The translations under genes and the position numbers were made by a program. From assembly GCA_001466705.2 (NCBI GenBank), contig LATX02000001.1, forward strand, positions 558,001 through 622,000: a stretch of 64,000 bases of DNA, given 5' to 3'. This document shows positions 12,705 to 25,304 of this stretch, in pieces. This stretch comes from Moniliophthora roreri (Eukaryota > Basidiomycota > Agaricomycetes > Agaricales > Marasmiaceae). The number at the start of each line of letters is the position of its first letter. Within the stretch, counting starts at the first letter, position 1. The notes under the pieces are model-generated. The model was not told the origin of the DNA. It made no database searches and saw nothing but the letters and a program-made list of their open reading frames with translations.

Positions 12705-15700
12705 CTAGTGAAAAAGCTTCACAGCCCAACCAAACCACCAGCACACCGTGGCTATTTGGAGTAACACGATCGCTGACTCGATGACAACTGCGATCCACTG
12801 TGCAAATATTGCAATCCAGAAGATGGGTAACGCAGTCCAACGAATACCGCCGTATTCGATCCAATCCAGCCTGTAATGCAGCGAAGACGACACTGCAGCG
12901 CGAGCCTGTAACAGTGTGACGGTCATGCAGAGGCAGAAAAATAGTAGTAGTCCCATCCAATGTCGAAAGGAACGTCTCGGCAGTCTTGTGATGGGATACC
13001 TCTTTGCCTCACCGGTAAACTCGTTGCGATAAAGTGGAACGATGAGGAAATCCTGAACGTCATAGCCAATGGTTTTCCCATAGGTCCTCCAGAACGGAGT
13101 GACAGTATCCAGTATGAAAGTGAGCGCATCCATGCCGATTTCCCAGACATGCTGATATTGGTCTCGATAGCTTTCCTCTAAAGCGGTTATTTGAGACAGC
13201 TGATGTACTTGAGCAAGAAGGGTATGAATGAATAGCTCGAATACTCACCTCTGGATACACGACAGACGTATGGGCCAAGGTCTCATTGTACTCGGTCTTC
13301 ACCTGATTGTGTATCTTCTGAGTATCCTTCAACAGATCGGAAACTTCCTTCGCCTTGAAGGCAATTTCCCTTCTATGTGCCTCGAGTTGGTCCAACGAAC
13401 TCATGAGCGCGAGTATTGGTTCTCTCAAGACATCATCCGTAACTGGGAAGCCTCCTTCGCCGTTGTCATTAGTAAGAAAGTCTTCAAATACCGCCCTCTG
13501 ACGAGCCAAACGCGCGTGTATGTCATCTACAGCCTTCCAACTCTTCAGACGCCTCGTCGAGCCCGTGACGGCGGCCGGATCGTGACTGAAAGCTTCCAGA
13601 AGATCCTGAGGAAGCCCATTGTACGGCAAGTCCAAATAATTCATCAGCCCAGACTGACACATCTCATACTCTCTGACCCCAGAAGCAATGCGGTTCAAAA
13701 GGCCACGAACCCTAGAATTCTGAGCTCGATATTGCTCGAGCATCCTGACGAGGTGTTAGTAGAACACTTGACATTAAAGATTCCTAATAACGTACTGCGC
13801 CTTCAACTGATATTCTCTATTAGTCTCCACATCGTCTACTTCCTGCTGGTGCCTTTGCTCGGCAACAGATTCCCTTTCCGAAGGCGGCAACGATATACGG
13901 ACGACACCTCTATTCGCGTGCCCAGGTATTTTAGGGACAGTCAACCCGCCAGTAGCCTCAAGCGGGCTACGTGGAGCCAAGGATGAGCGCTTGGAGGTTA
14001 CACCTGTCTCATATGGAGCACCCTTTAGGCGGGATTCATCACCCGAGAACATCAGGTTTGGCTCTCCTTGACTATGTTGGGGCTGTTGGGGCTGAATGCC
14101 AACCTCGATCTGCAACGCCTTGGGCCGTGACGCGTTCTCGTCCGAATGTTCAATCAGAGAATTACGAGGCGATGGTAAGCCATCGCTACCATCCCCGACA
14201 CGTCTACGAAGCCCATCTTTTAAACGGACCCCACTACTAGCTGGAGATGGTAGCCCCGATATAGCGGCAGCAGTACCACGAGTCTGTGAGCCCACACTGC
14301 TCAACACCGATTCACCACTACGAGACTCAAATGACTGTCTCCCAGACTCAATGAGTGGCTCAAAAGAAATACGTCCTTCTCCGGACATATACTTCGACGT
14401 TGTTGGACCGAAAGAGAAACGTGAAGAAGTGCGAGACGGGGATGGAAAGGTTGGACCACTAAGCTGTGGCGATGGCGTGAGAGAGGACTGGAGCTCTTCT
14501 GGAATGCTAGCCATTGCCCTGCCTTCAAGGACAGACTGAACATGAAGATATTCCTCCATAATCAATGCCGACAAATGCCACGGTAATGATTCATGGGAGT
14601 TTTTATCACTCTTCCCGAGATGCTTCAACCATGTCAGGGGTTCTGCCTTCAAGAGAGCCGATCGCACGACGGAATCCTGGCCTCCGAACCACCGCGCAAT
14701 TTTCGTCATACTGTACGGTCGCGACCCGGGAGAAAGGGAGTTGTATAGCAGCTGATAACGCCGCTCTAATTGATTACCCGTTATAGCGGCCTTCCGTAAA
14801 GTTTGCTGGCTCGCAAGAGTCTTGATACGGGACAGTTTAACTGACAAGGCGTCGAGGGTGTGCTAATTTTCGAAAAGATAATGCTCACCATCATGTTGAT
14901 GCTCCTGCTTTTCAAGCATTGCTGCACTCAGCAACAGTTCCTTCTCCTTTCCTTTCCGCTTCGAGGTAGACAAGGACCAACGTCGCTCATCCTCAGGCGT
15001 ACCGGACCAATCAAGACTAGCACCATCATCAGGAGACAAAGGTACAGGATGTGGCAAGATCTTCTTGGGTGGGGTAACAGGAACTGGGTTGGTAGACGGG
15101 CTAAAATCAATCTCGGGTGGATGAGAAGTTTGCGTCGGTAATATAGGATGTGTGGAGGCGGATGCAGTAGGAGAGGCAGCAATGGTGGAGAGAATACGAG
15201 ATGGGGAGCTATTCGATGGGGAAGTGGTGGAAGTTAAGCTGACTCGTTTGTTCGTTGAATTTGGAGATTTCCCGGATTTCAAACGAGCCTCACGTCTTGC
15301 CTTCATCTTCAAAGCGCGTTCCACATCCTGCAGTATTCTGGGATCTGAGAGAGAGATTTACGAATGTATTCGTTTCGTCATAGTAAAACGACCTGCCTTC
15401 CTGAGCTGAAGAAGAATCATTAGACACAGCAGAGCATCTGAAGAACATAATGCTCACAAAGATCATACTCATCCGAAAGTGTGGTAAGACCAGTCCCTGT
15501 TTCCTTCTCTGGTCGAGAGAAAATCGGGTTCGGTGAAGCTGACGGGACCTGGCTGACCGAATAATCTCTTAGACTTTTCGACTTTGGAGTCGTATAATAC
15601 GAGGTCCCATTAGTGCCATCCACTGAGACCACTCTTCGCCGCTCCACTTTGGTTGAACCATCAGATACTCTTCTCACACCAGCAATGTTGAAAGCTTGGT

Positions 15701-15875
15701 CTTCTCCTACTGTAGCATGAAGTGGAGATTGTCGAGTCTGTGGAAAACGACGAGACGTATCGTTGGGGAAACGTAAGGAAGGATGCTGAAAGGAAGAACT
15801 GGTGCTTCGGGAGTCGACGCTGGCGGTTTGTCGGTTAGGGCCTACATCGGAATCCGAGAGGTTTCGACCCGACAT
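12705..15875 (-). CDS. large unknown protein with Ser/Pro-rich N-terminus and two C-terminal membrane segments
   Basis: Family not recognised. Several exons read rightward to leftward: MSGRNLSDSDVG (start 15875), a Ser/Pro-rich region, a basic stretch ERALKMKARREARLKSGK (about 15320), a Ser-rich linker, then a folded-looking part with LSRIKTLASQQTLRKAA, SMTKIARWFGGQDSVV and EPLTWLKHLGKSD (14850-14600). Another low-complexity region follows. A predicted coiled coil with YRAQNSRVRGLLNRIASG and SLDQLEAHRREIAFKAKEV (13740-13280) comes next. The last exon, joined over an intron (donor after VVYPE, acceptor before LSQITALEE), carries two hydrophobic segments, GLLLFFCLCMTVTLL and TALPIFWIAIFAQWIAVV, before the stop at 12705. 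About 900 residues. The layout suggests a cytosolic coiled-coil protein anchored in an internal membrane by a C-terminal hairpin. Exon borders in the Ser-rich part are approximate. Confidence 0.7.
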
Positions 15876-16146
15876 GGCGGGTGAAAGGAAATAATGTTCT
15901 ACTACCAATACTGAGGGAAAGGCTGGCTCAGTGCTGGAAGAAAAGGGAATATACACGTGAAAGTATGTAACAGGTGCTCAGAGTCAGAGTCAAGGCTGTC
16001 GCGTCATCGCTTGACTGAAAACGTCGGTCTTTCGTCCGCTATCGCCAGGCAAAGTATTCAAAAGTCCAAAGGTCCAATCTATCAAGGAAATCTACCTAGG
16101 ACCAAAGACATCAAGGAAACGAGGGAAGAATTAGAACGAGGAGCTT

Positions 16147-17193
16147 CTACTTGTGAATGGACGTTTTCAAACCCAACGTCCGCGCCTCTTCATCAATCCT
16201 GCTGAAGAGATCGTTGACGGTCTTCATTCTCCTCATTCTTGTGTTAGGTGCGGTGGGTGTCATGTCCTCCTCTTGATATAGCTCATAAGTTTCACGATCT
16301 TCCACTATAGCCGACAAAGAGTCAGCACGAGTCCTAGCGAAGGGATTGAAACGTGGCAATGGCGCAAGCTGCTTAGGACTTTCCCTGTACAGCTTGGTGT
16401 TAAGTGTTTCTCGAGGCGGTGTCCCGATCCAGCCAAACTCGCTGGCCGAATAACCGGGTTGATCGTCCATAACCTCCCTTTCTCTGTTATGCACGAGGGG
16501 ATGAAGATCAAGCGCTGGAGGCTTAGGCTTGTTTTTCGTCCTATTACGAAGGTAGGGCAGGGATAGGGAGTCCCTGATGTTGGAGAATCTCTGGCTGTGG
16601 CTGTTTCTAGGGGCTATCGACCATACAAGTACTTACAATCAGATTCATTTCATCAAGAGTATGGCAAGACACGTACTTCTCACGTCCTGAACATCGTGTG
16701 CAGCAGGGAAGCTATAGCCATCCATGGCAGCCGCACTTGGATATACTGGACTCTTTGCGATATTCTCGTATCCGGTAGGGGGCTGCGTGGTGTGCTGGAG
16801 GGAAGTTAGAACGGCGGAAAACTCAAGATCAGGCAACTTACTACTACTTTGCTCCTAGACGGACTTGATTTGGTTTGTCTCGTATAAAGGGCTCGACGAG
16901 GGCTAGAATCGATCGCTGCTCTACGAGTTCTAGCACGTTCCTGCGCGTGAAGAGCATGTTTAATATCTTCATCAACTGCTGTGTCATTTTAGATCGATGT
17001 AAGGTCCTTCAAAGTCTTTAAGAGGTTCACCTGCGTTATTTGCGTCGTAGGCGTACACGCCACTGTGATGTTGAGGACGTCCTGAGGATGCATACTCAGG
17101 GCTCAAGGCGTCTGGGAACCTGCGCTTATAGGCCGTGGCGCTTTCTGTGTAACCTCGTTTGCGGCGGTGCGTGGGTTGAACGTAGGAAGACAT
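16147..17193 (-). CDS. hypothetical basic protein, unknown function
   Basis: Not recognised. Four or more exons fit: MSSYVQPTHRRKRGYTESA from 17193; after an intron with donor in NNA|G, a basic exon containing DEDIKHALHAQERARTRRAA and SSPRRALYTRQTK; a short exon with QPPTGYENIAKSPVYPS (about 16780-16690); and a last exon with DQPGYSASEFGWIGTPPRE, PLPRFNPFARTRADSL and RMKTVNDLFSRIDEEARTLG, stopping at 16147. About 300 residues, with many Arg/Lys and Ser-Pro pairs, so nuclear localisation and phosphorylation are possible but only inferred. The C-terminal part is the best ordered. Exact splice sites between 16500 and 16690 are uncertain. It lies downstream of the aspartic-protease promoter region and is transcribed away from it. 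Confidence 0.55.
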
Positions 17194-18228
17194 TTGTGGC
17201 CGGAGAAGCGTAGCAAGAGAATGCCGGACTAGCTGGCTAATTTATCTGCTCTCACAAAGCCACATCTGAAATTTGTCCTAGCACACACCAGGCGAACAAT
17301 GGTTCGTTGCCAGGAATAGTGAGGACAATGGATCTAGGGTCGTCGGTGTGGACTTTTGCCATTTAAGACGATACTGAGTGCTCAAGGTCAGCCAGATGCG
17401 GTCACGAGTGGACGTCATGGCTTCCTTTGTTTCGCGTTCTGTCGCGTCGCTCATCGGAACTGTTTAGTCGTCACGCTGAGATATCGCTGTCTGGTTTGCC
17501 GTGCCAAGTAGACCGACATTAGTACTCGTACTAGTCGCCGACCATCAAGATATACAGGACACTGCTGAAGTTAGGAATCAGGACCAAAACAAGTTGTAAC
17601 TCGGGCTGGTGTCGAGTTAAGAACGTCTAGAAGGCTCGCCATCATCAGGTCGACGTAGGGTCACCTCGGTTGCGCAGACACCCAGGATGATGATTGATTT
17701 CGATGACATCATTCTCTATCGCGTCCCAAATTTAGCGCATCCTAGAGTCACTTGATTCCGATATCCCTATAACTAGAGGGGCTTCAGATCTGCTGATTAC
17801 ATCGTATTTTGAGACTAACGCGGTGGACAAATCTGTCGGTTCTTCAAATTCGATATTTTCAGCACTCTCTTCTGACAGCTTGAATAGATGATCTGATATG
17901 AAGTACCGTTCTACTCGTCATCTCCATGATATCAGCGAGTTGGACATTGCCTCTGAGATGTATCTCATCTCGGCTCTTATTTTGATCATATGGAAGCAGA
18001 TCAAAATGCCTTCACGACGCTACGTTTGGTAGCATTTATCGTTTGGCCCATTCGGATGGCTACTGCAGCTGAGAGGCACTCGCAACTTACGGGAAAGAAT
18101 CTCTGTTGGAACTTTTTACGGATACGATCAAATGCACACCATCGTTTTTCTATTAAAGAGTAACGAAATCCGTCGCAGTTAGCATCCGTCCCACCTCAGT
18201 GCTTTCCCCAGATACCACTCAGTGCACC
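17194..18228. other. 1-kb divergent intergenic region
   Basis: About 1,030 bp between the divergent hypothetical gene and the aspartic-protease gene. No ORF of note on either strand, no tandem repeat and no RNA gene seen. It is the longest clearly empty promoter region in the window, in keeping with a regulated secreted protease. Confidence 0.6.
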
Positions 18229-19839
18229 ATGTTCTCCAAAGCTGCTTTGTTTATCGCCATTACCATTGCCTTGCTGTCTTCAGCGAATCCTATCATCGAT
18301 CCAATCCTTCGACATGACATTGGAAGGCCTATACCCTTGCGCAAAAGGAAATCACTCACCAAGGACGACGGAGTCTTCGACATCGACAATGCCGTTGTAC
18401 AAGCTGTCATCACCAAGAACAAGCATCGCCAAAACCTGATCAACCTTAAAAAAAATACGGGTCATCTGCTCAATGAAGTGTGTAATGATTTTCTCTTGCC
18501 AATGACAGATAGCTTATATGCTGTTGTGTGGCGCCACCCAGAACGCTGTCATCAGGCCAGTCGCTGTGTTGCCGAAAGACATACTGGATAAATTGCACAA
18601 ACGTCAATCTGAGCCGTTGGAAGATGTGAGAAACGATCTAGAGTGGATTGGCCCAGTTTCTATTGGGACGCCAGGCCAGTCATTCTTGATCAACTTTGAT
18701 AGTAAGTACTTAGGCTACCATCCGTGGGTTCTTCGGCTCATCGGGCTCTGCACAGCGGGCTCGGCCGATCTCTGGATACCCTCAGAGGATTGCAGGAGTT
18801 CTGCGTGTGCCTCGAAGACGCTGTACGAACCCGGCACTTCTTCCACCTCGAAAAAAGAAAGGGGCCAATTCGGTATTCAATATGGTGATGGATCCATGGT
18901 GTCTGGTCCTATATATTCAGACACAGGTCGGTGATAGATTTTTAATCTAAAAACGGTGCTTACGAACTCTACCAGTCTCTATTGGCGGCGTCAATGTCAC
19001 CGGCCAGCATTTCTCTGCTGTGACGGCATTGTCGCGCTCTTTTGATACCGACCCCATTGACGGGTAAGTACTGTGCAGATATCAGTCAATGACCTGATGC
19101 GAATAAGTCTTTAGAATACTCGGACTTGCCTATCCGGTCCTTTCCAACATCGATCCCTCACCCTTCTTCAACACAGCCATCGAGCAAGGAGCGGTGCCAA
19201 ACAAATCTTTTGGGTTCTATCTGGCCGCAAATAATTCGGAGCTCTTCCTCGGTGGCACCAATCCCAAACTATACACAGGGGAGATTGAATACCACCAGAT
19301 AGACACAAGTACTGGATTCTGGCAAATTCCCGGTGCATCTGCTCTTATTGGTTCGACAGAAGTTGTCTCTGACTTCGCCACCATTATTGATTCGGGTACC
19401 ACGATTATGTACGGTCCGCCTTCGGATGTAAAGAAACTGTACTCCAAGATTGAGGGTGCGAGGCTCGTTGACCAGGTCAATGGTTTTTATGCTTTCCCGT
19501 GTAACAACATTCCGAGCGTAGCATTTAGCTGGGGTGGTAAGGCATGGCCTATCACGGAGGAGAAGTAAGCGTTTGACTTTCTCTTCTGATGACACGTGCT
19601 GAACAAAGTGACCTAGCTTCAATCTCGGACTGGTAGAGGCGGGTTCTACCGAGTGTGTGGGTGCAATCTCTGCTCAGGATCTTGGACTCGGGGATGTTTG
19701 GTTGCTTGGTGATAGGTACGTTCCACCAGTCCTTAGCACGATTAGTTTGTTCTGACAACGGGTATGCAGCTTCATGAAGAACGCCTACACCGCCTTCGAC
19801 TACGACAAGAATGCAGTTGGCTTTGCCCAGCTCGCCTAA
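18229..19839 (+). CDS. secreted pepsin-like aspartic protease (family A1)
   Basis: Extracellular or vacuolar endopeptidase. The protein begins with a signal peptide (MFSKAALFIAITIALLSSAN), then a propeptide that ends near a dibasic Kex2-like site (LDKLHKRQ). The mature enzyme has both catalytic aspartates. The first is in DTGSADLW (Asp codon 18698-18700, motif completed across intron 18702-18755). The second is in IIDSGTT (Asp codon 19389-19391). The flap is in FGIQYGDGSMVSG. Other landmarks are DGILGLAYP and the terminal GDSFMKNAYTAFDYD, close to the stop at 19839. About 430 residues from about seven exons, all with GT-AG introns; one intron after HLLNE (about 18478-18540) joins the propeptide to NAVIRPVAV. 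Two cysteine pairs typical of A1 enzymes can be placed (DCRSSAC and CNNIP with STECVG). No defect was seen. Confidence 0.93.
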
Positions 19840-19897
19840 CATTATGTTGAGCATAAATGACTGGAATTGTGAGGGTACCATACTCTAGCGAGTAATA

Positions 19898-20946
19898 TTA
19901 TGTGAAACGCGGTAGAGGTCGAGCACGGGTATTCTTCCGTTTCATCAATAGCCGTATGTAGAGGAACGTCGTCAAAGCAGACAAGCCATACCTAGAAACA
20001 ATCAGTCATGGAAATATGAATCAGTTGCGTCGAGAACATACCATGTAATCACATATGACAAGTGGGCGTTCCTAATATCGACCGTCGCAGGTCTGCCGAT
20101 AGGGATACCCTTTTGAACACCTAACGCCGCATCTCCTGCATGGCCATCTGGAAAGAAATAGAGGCAAGTGAGCTTTCAAGTAACAACAGAAGTGCGAATA
20201 GTACGTGCCGAATATCTGTTCTACAAACACAGGCTGTACGTTGGCCTTCTCTCCGCCAGCATATTCGGCCATGCCATGGACATCTGTCCAATACCACTTC
20301 CCCTCTTCTGGATGATTATCTGGAGTGAACACATTACGTGGTTGGGAGACCCGCAACATCCCCAAGACTTCGAATTCTCCTTCCTCTTTCGGGAATGACA
20401 TGTTCTCGGCGAACTCATTGGAGACAAAACCTCTATTGACCAAGACCGTCGAGCCGTTCTCCCGTATGAGTGGTGTGACTACGTGTGCTCCATGAACGCC
20501 TTCTCGGACTCGAGGTGATAAAAGCATCGTGTGCTCGTGGTCCCATTTCCCTTTAACGCTTACTTTCCTCCAAACAAATTCGGGAATGACTGAAAGACTA
20601 AGTAAATGGTAAGAGGTTTTGAAGACAAGTCACAGTGAACCACATACTTGATTTTATTTGGTAGTGATAACGGAGGAAGTTCTAGCTTTTCTTGCAACTC
20701 GTCAATGAGATTTATCTTCCACTTCAGTCGCCCAAGCTGCCAAATTCCAAGCGCAAAGGTAAAAACTGGAATAGCACCGACCGCTATCATGAGTGGGCTA
20801 ATCCATGGGTCGCGACGATGCTTATATATCGAAGGTACATTCGCGCTTTCCGTATGAGCAAACCTGCTACGAGTTATGTTGAATATCCCTGGCCTGAGAG
20901 GTCGAAAATGAGGTCGAAGCTGAATGGAACGCAGCAAGGAAAACAT
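19898..20946 (-). CDS. SHY1: cytochrome c oxidase assembly protein SURF1/Shy1
   Basis: Inner-membrane factor that helps insert heme a and assemble Cox1 in complex IV. The first exon (20946 down) has a presequence rich in Arg and Ser, then a membrane segment with the family signature around PVFTFALGIWQLGRLKWK, followed by INLIDELQEKLELPP. A later exon carries GAHVVTPLIRENGSTVLVN, RGFVSNEF and the SURF1 signature region GKWYWTDVHGMAEYAG. The last two exons hold IGRPATVDIRNAHLSYVITW and the second membrane segment YGLSALTTFLYIRLLMKRK, stopping at 19898. About 300 residues, the normal size. The gene converges with the aspartic protease (58 bp between stops) and diverges from SLA2. Symbol follows yeast; animal name is SURF1. 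Confidence 0.93.
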
Positions 20947-21124
20947 GAAGTTCGCACGGCATCGGGTGTGATCATCGAGAACCAGTGCTGCTGCGACCCA
21001 ATCCCCTCCACAATTTATTCTATTATATTTCTTCTTCTATTCCATCACCGACTCCAGATATCTCGTCCGAATCGCAGCGGCCTTCAATCCCTCCCCTTAA
21101 TCATCTTCGCAGAGAGGTCTCAAC
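20947..21124. promoter_or_regulatory. shared divergent promoter of SHY1 and SLA2
   Basis: Only 178 bp separate the two start codons. A pyrimidine-rich stretch with TTCTATTATATTTCTTCTTC (about 21014-21033) points toward SLA2. Any upstream elements must be shared or overlap the 5' UTRs. Confidence 0.6.
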
Positions 21125-24100
21125 ATGAACGACGACATCCATTTCCCCACTCGACCAGTCGACAGAGATAGGGCTGAAGCGGATTTGGCAGTGCATATCA
21201 AAAAGGCTACAAGCCCTGAGGAGGCTGCACCCAAGCAGAAGCACGTTCGAAGTGCGTTTCAAGATGATACCCTTTTGACATCACTGACCGAACCACAGAA
21301 TGCATCGTCTTTACTTGGGATTATCATTCTTCGATATCGTTCTGGAGTGGATTACGAGTCCAGCCAATTCTTGCAGATGAAGTCCAGACCTTCAAGGCAC
21401 TCATTACAGTACACAAGGTCCTTCAGGAGGGTCACCCTGTGGTACGTCTTTGGAAACGTCCATGTCATCACGCACTAATCCAGGCTACGCATTCAGACTA
21501 TCAAGGAGGCTCATGGGCAAACATCATGGCTAGAAACCTGTGCTCGAACCGTCTCAAGCGATGGTCAGCGAGGTGCGAAGTGATGAGTTCACTTCTCGAT
21601 CACAGCTGTTCATTCTTGTATTCCAGGTTACGGCCCTTTGATTAGGACTTATGTTCAGTTCATCTTATCGAAGCTTCGATTCCATCGCCTTAGACCCGAG
21701 TTCAACGGTCTGTTTGAATATGAAGAATATGTGACTTTGAAAGGTATCCATGATCCAAATGAGGGGTGCGCACCATTTCGTGTAGCTGTGCCTATTACAT
21801 TCTAACGCGCCTGCAGCTACGAAACCATTTCCGATTTAATGGGACTGCAAGATCAGATTGACTCCTTTCAAAAGACTGTCTTCTCCCATTTCAGACATTC
21901 AAACAATAATGAATGCCGAATTTCAGCTCTCGTTCCTCTTGTGAAGGAATCCTGGGGTATCTACAGGTTCATCACCAGCATGATGAGGGCCATGTACCGC
22001 AGTAGGTTCAGTCCACTTTCTAGGTCGTGACTCCTTACACATCGATGATCCAGGAACCAATGATGTCGATGCGCTGGAACCTCTCCGCCAGCGATATGCT
22101 TCGCAGCATTATGCTTTGCGCAAGTTCTACTATGAATGCTCGAATCTCAAGTACCTAACTGGTCTGATTAACGTGCCCAAGCTAGGCCAGGTACGTAGAC
22201 TTTCTCAGAATTAACCGAGTACGCTGTTCATAAACTCATATACGTAGGAACCACCAAATCTTATGGATACTGGAGATGCACCTGACCTACCAGCCAGACC
22301 TACAACGGCAGCTGCACCAACACCGCCACCTGCTGCACCTTCGCCTGATGAAAGAATGAAAGAGGAACAAGCACGGCTTCTCAAGCAGTACGAAGACCAG
22401 CAAAAGGCTCTGCAAGCAGCGAGAGAGGCAGAGGAAAGACAGCGTCTGGAGGAAGAGCAGAGGCAACAGCTTGAATTCCAGAGGCGGCAGCAAGAACAGG
22501 AGGAGAATCAGCGTCGGGCCCAAGAAGCGCTGATGATCCAGCAACAGCAGATGTACAATAATCAAGCCGCTCAGCAGGTCGCGGAGTTGGAACGTGAGCT
22601 GCTTGCTATGAGAGGACAGTATGAACGCGATCAGATATTCCTGGAGCAATACGACAGGGTTCGTATCTTCCGTTAGCCGTTGTTTAGATTCTGAACATAA
22701 TCTTTGACAGAGGGTCAAAGCTTTAGAAGCGGAGCTGGCAGGAGCCTCCACCCATATCAACTCTCAAATGGCTTCCAAGGACGAGTTGATTAAGCAACTA
22801 CAGGATCAAGTCACCCTATGGCGCAACAAATACGAAGCCCTCGCCAAGTTGTACAGCCAACTGCGGACTGAACATCTGGACATGCTATCCAAGTTCAAGC
22901 AGATGCAGCTCAAGGCTAACTCTGCTCAGGAAGCGGTGGACAAGATGGAGAGGATGGAAAGAGACTTGAAGGCGAAGAATCTGGAGCTTGCTGATATGCT
23001 GCGGGAACGTGACCGCGCGCGGTTTGATTTAGACAGGCAGAAGTCGTCTCACAAGGAGGAGATTGATCGTCTCCGACGGGAGATCAACTTTGCTAACGAA
23101 CGAGCTGACGATGCTTCCCGAAACAAGAGCTCCGAAGTCTCGCATGTCATGGGTAAATACAACCGTCAGCTCACCGAGTTGGAGGATTCTTTGAGGGTAG
23201 GTCATCAACAGTTGATTTTTTTCCTGTCAACTAACGAGATGCGCCATCAAGGCTAAACAAATTCAAATCGACGACCTGTTGACTAAGCTCGAAGACACCA
23301 AGCAAGATATGGAGCGCCTGCGCGAAGAAAAAGATCAAGAAATCATGATCCTAAACGAGGGCATGGACAGCACTCTTCAGCAGCTCGACGAAGCGCAGCA
23401 GGTACGTGTACACACTGTTTTGCTGAATATATTTTTAACGCCTTTGGTAGGATCGTGGTTTGATCGACGAAACAAACAGTATCCAGATCGACACACTTAT
23501 TTTGGACCACCGCAAGAAATTGAACGAGATCATTGGTTTGTGACCTTCAATACGTGTTGAATTGAATATCCCTAAATCATTTTCTCCCTGACAGACTCTA
23601 TATTCAAGGCTTGCGAGCAAAAGGTCGACGAAGCCCTTTACGACTTACAATCATTGACTGAAGCCGGTAACCAAAACTCCACGCCCGAATACACCCTATC
23701 AATGATCGAAAAATCCGTGAACAATGCCACCGACTTTGCAACTATCTTCAACCTCTACCTTGGAGGTGAACCGGGCGGCGAACACGTCGAGGTTATCAAG
23801 ACAGCGAACGAACTCGCACAGTCGATTGCCGATGTGTTAATAAGCACAAAGGGTGTTACTCGACTCGCGAGTGACGATGATGCTTCTGACAAGCTCGTCA
23901 ACACTGCAAACACTGTCGGTGAAATCGCTCTTCGCTTCTTCATGAACGTCCAGTCATACAACATCGACCGGCTTGCTCCTACTCAAAGGAAAGAAGTTGC
24001 GATGAGATGTAACGGCGAAGTTCGTGGTGCTCTCAGTAAGCTGTCCGAGGTGGTGGACAAGCTCATTCCTAAGGGTTCGAAATCCGATGCCCTTGCTCGT

Positions 24101-24832
24101 GCGAACGGCAACATTGGAGACATTGTCGAGCACGAGATGAACAATGCTGCCGCCGTCATCGAGGCTGCAACCCAGCGTCTGGCAGAACTCATGGCCCGAC
24201 CAAGAGATTCGAGCAAGTACAGTGCCGTGGACATCCAGGTACACGACTCCATTCTGGAAGCAGCCAAGGCCATCACCAGTGCCATAGCCCGCCTCATCAA
24301 AGCGGCTACTGAATCGCAGCAGGAGATCGTCGCTCAAGGGAAAGGGGCGAGTACTATCCAACAGTTCTACAAGCGCCACAATCGTTGGACGGAAGGTCTC
24401 ATTTCCGCCGCCCGGTCTGTCGGCTTTGCCACAAATCTTCTCATCGAAAGTGCCGATGGTGTTCTGTCCGGCACACACTCCCTCGAGCAGCTTATTGTTG
24501 CTTCCAACGAAGTAGCTGCTGCTACCGCCCAACTGGTAGCTGCCTCCCGAGTCAAGGCCAACTTGATGTCCAAGACCCAAGAAAGACTTGAGGATGCTGC
24601 CAAGGCGGTTACCAATGCCTGTAAAGCCCTCGTCAGGCAAGTCAAGGCCGTCGCTGCCAAACAGATGGAGGACGAGGACGTTGACTACAAGAACATGGCT
24701 GTGCTCGAGTTCAAGAAGCGAGAGATGGAGCAGCAGGTTGAGATTGTGAAGCTCGAGAAGGAACTGAATGCTGCTCGGCATAGATTGGGTGCTATGAGAC
24801 GCGCTGGATACCACACAGACGAAACTGATTGA
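21125..24832 (+). CDS. SLA2: endocytic adaptor Sla2/End4 (HIP1R family)
   Basis: Links clathrin-coated pits and PIP2 membranes to actin at endocytic sites. About 1,070 residues. The N-terminal ANTH domain is spread over several small exons (DLAVHIKKATSPEEAAPKQK, then CIVFTWDYHSSISFW, TIKEAHGQTSWLE, FRHSNNNECRISALVPLVKE). A Pro-rich linker follows near 22280-22350. Next is a long coiled coil with Gln/Glu-rich heptads (about 22350-23420). The C-terminus is the talin-like I/LWEQ (THATCH) actin-binding domain (about 24100-24800), including DIQVHDSILEAAKAITSAI, SVGFATNLLIESADGVL and a final helix KLEKELNAARHRLGAMRR. Introns are GT-AG and keep frame. Start chosen as the first ATG (MNDDIHFPTRPVDRD). 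Long antisense ORFs across the THATCH region are shadows. Confidence 0.95.
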
Positions 24833-25304
24833 TTGAGATGCTTTACGAGCTTCGACTTACCACATTTACATGTACACTTATTTTCAGCGGATAATTGACT
24901 CACATTGCTACGATTACGTTCAGTGACCCTTGCTCCCTTTTTCAATGCATAATACAATCCTTCTGATTGGTTTGGTGCATTTCTATTGCTGACAAGAATG
25001 AGAAAAGAATGTGAAACTAGATGTAACAATATAGACATCTGAAAACAAGGGAACGGTATGATTGAAAAGCAAATCTGTGGTACCAATAAAGCAAAAGAAA
25101 AGCAGGTAAAGACCGGAAAGTAAGTAGTAGTAGTGGTCGTAGTATGTGTGAACAAAGGCGCAAAGCGCGTGAACTAGAGTAGATCGATAACAGGTCAAAA
25201 GAAATAAGGATAAAAATAAAAATCGGCAAGCAAGGTAAACAAGAAAGATGAAGGAGCGGGTGAGTATACATATATCCTGACAGACAGCACCAAGGTACTC
25301 GGAA
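24833..25304. other. convergent intergenic region
   Basis: About 470 bp between SLA2 and the convergent Ser/Pro-rich gene. The minus-strand ORFs here are hydrophobic, low-complexity readings of A/T-rich 3' sequence and do not look coding. No RNA gene or repeat recognised. Confidence 0.6.

Noticed and set aside
13228..13986. 252-codon plus-strand ORF
   Set aside because: Lies opposite the coiled-coil exon of the large membrane protein; composition is that of a reverse-frame shadow.
23954..24814. 286-codon minus-strand ORF
   Set aside because: Antisense to the THATCH domain of SLA2; mirrors its codon pattern and has no domain of its own.
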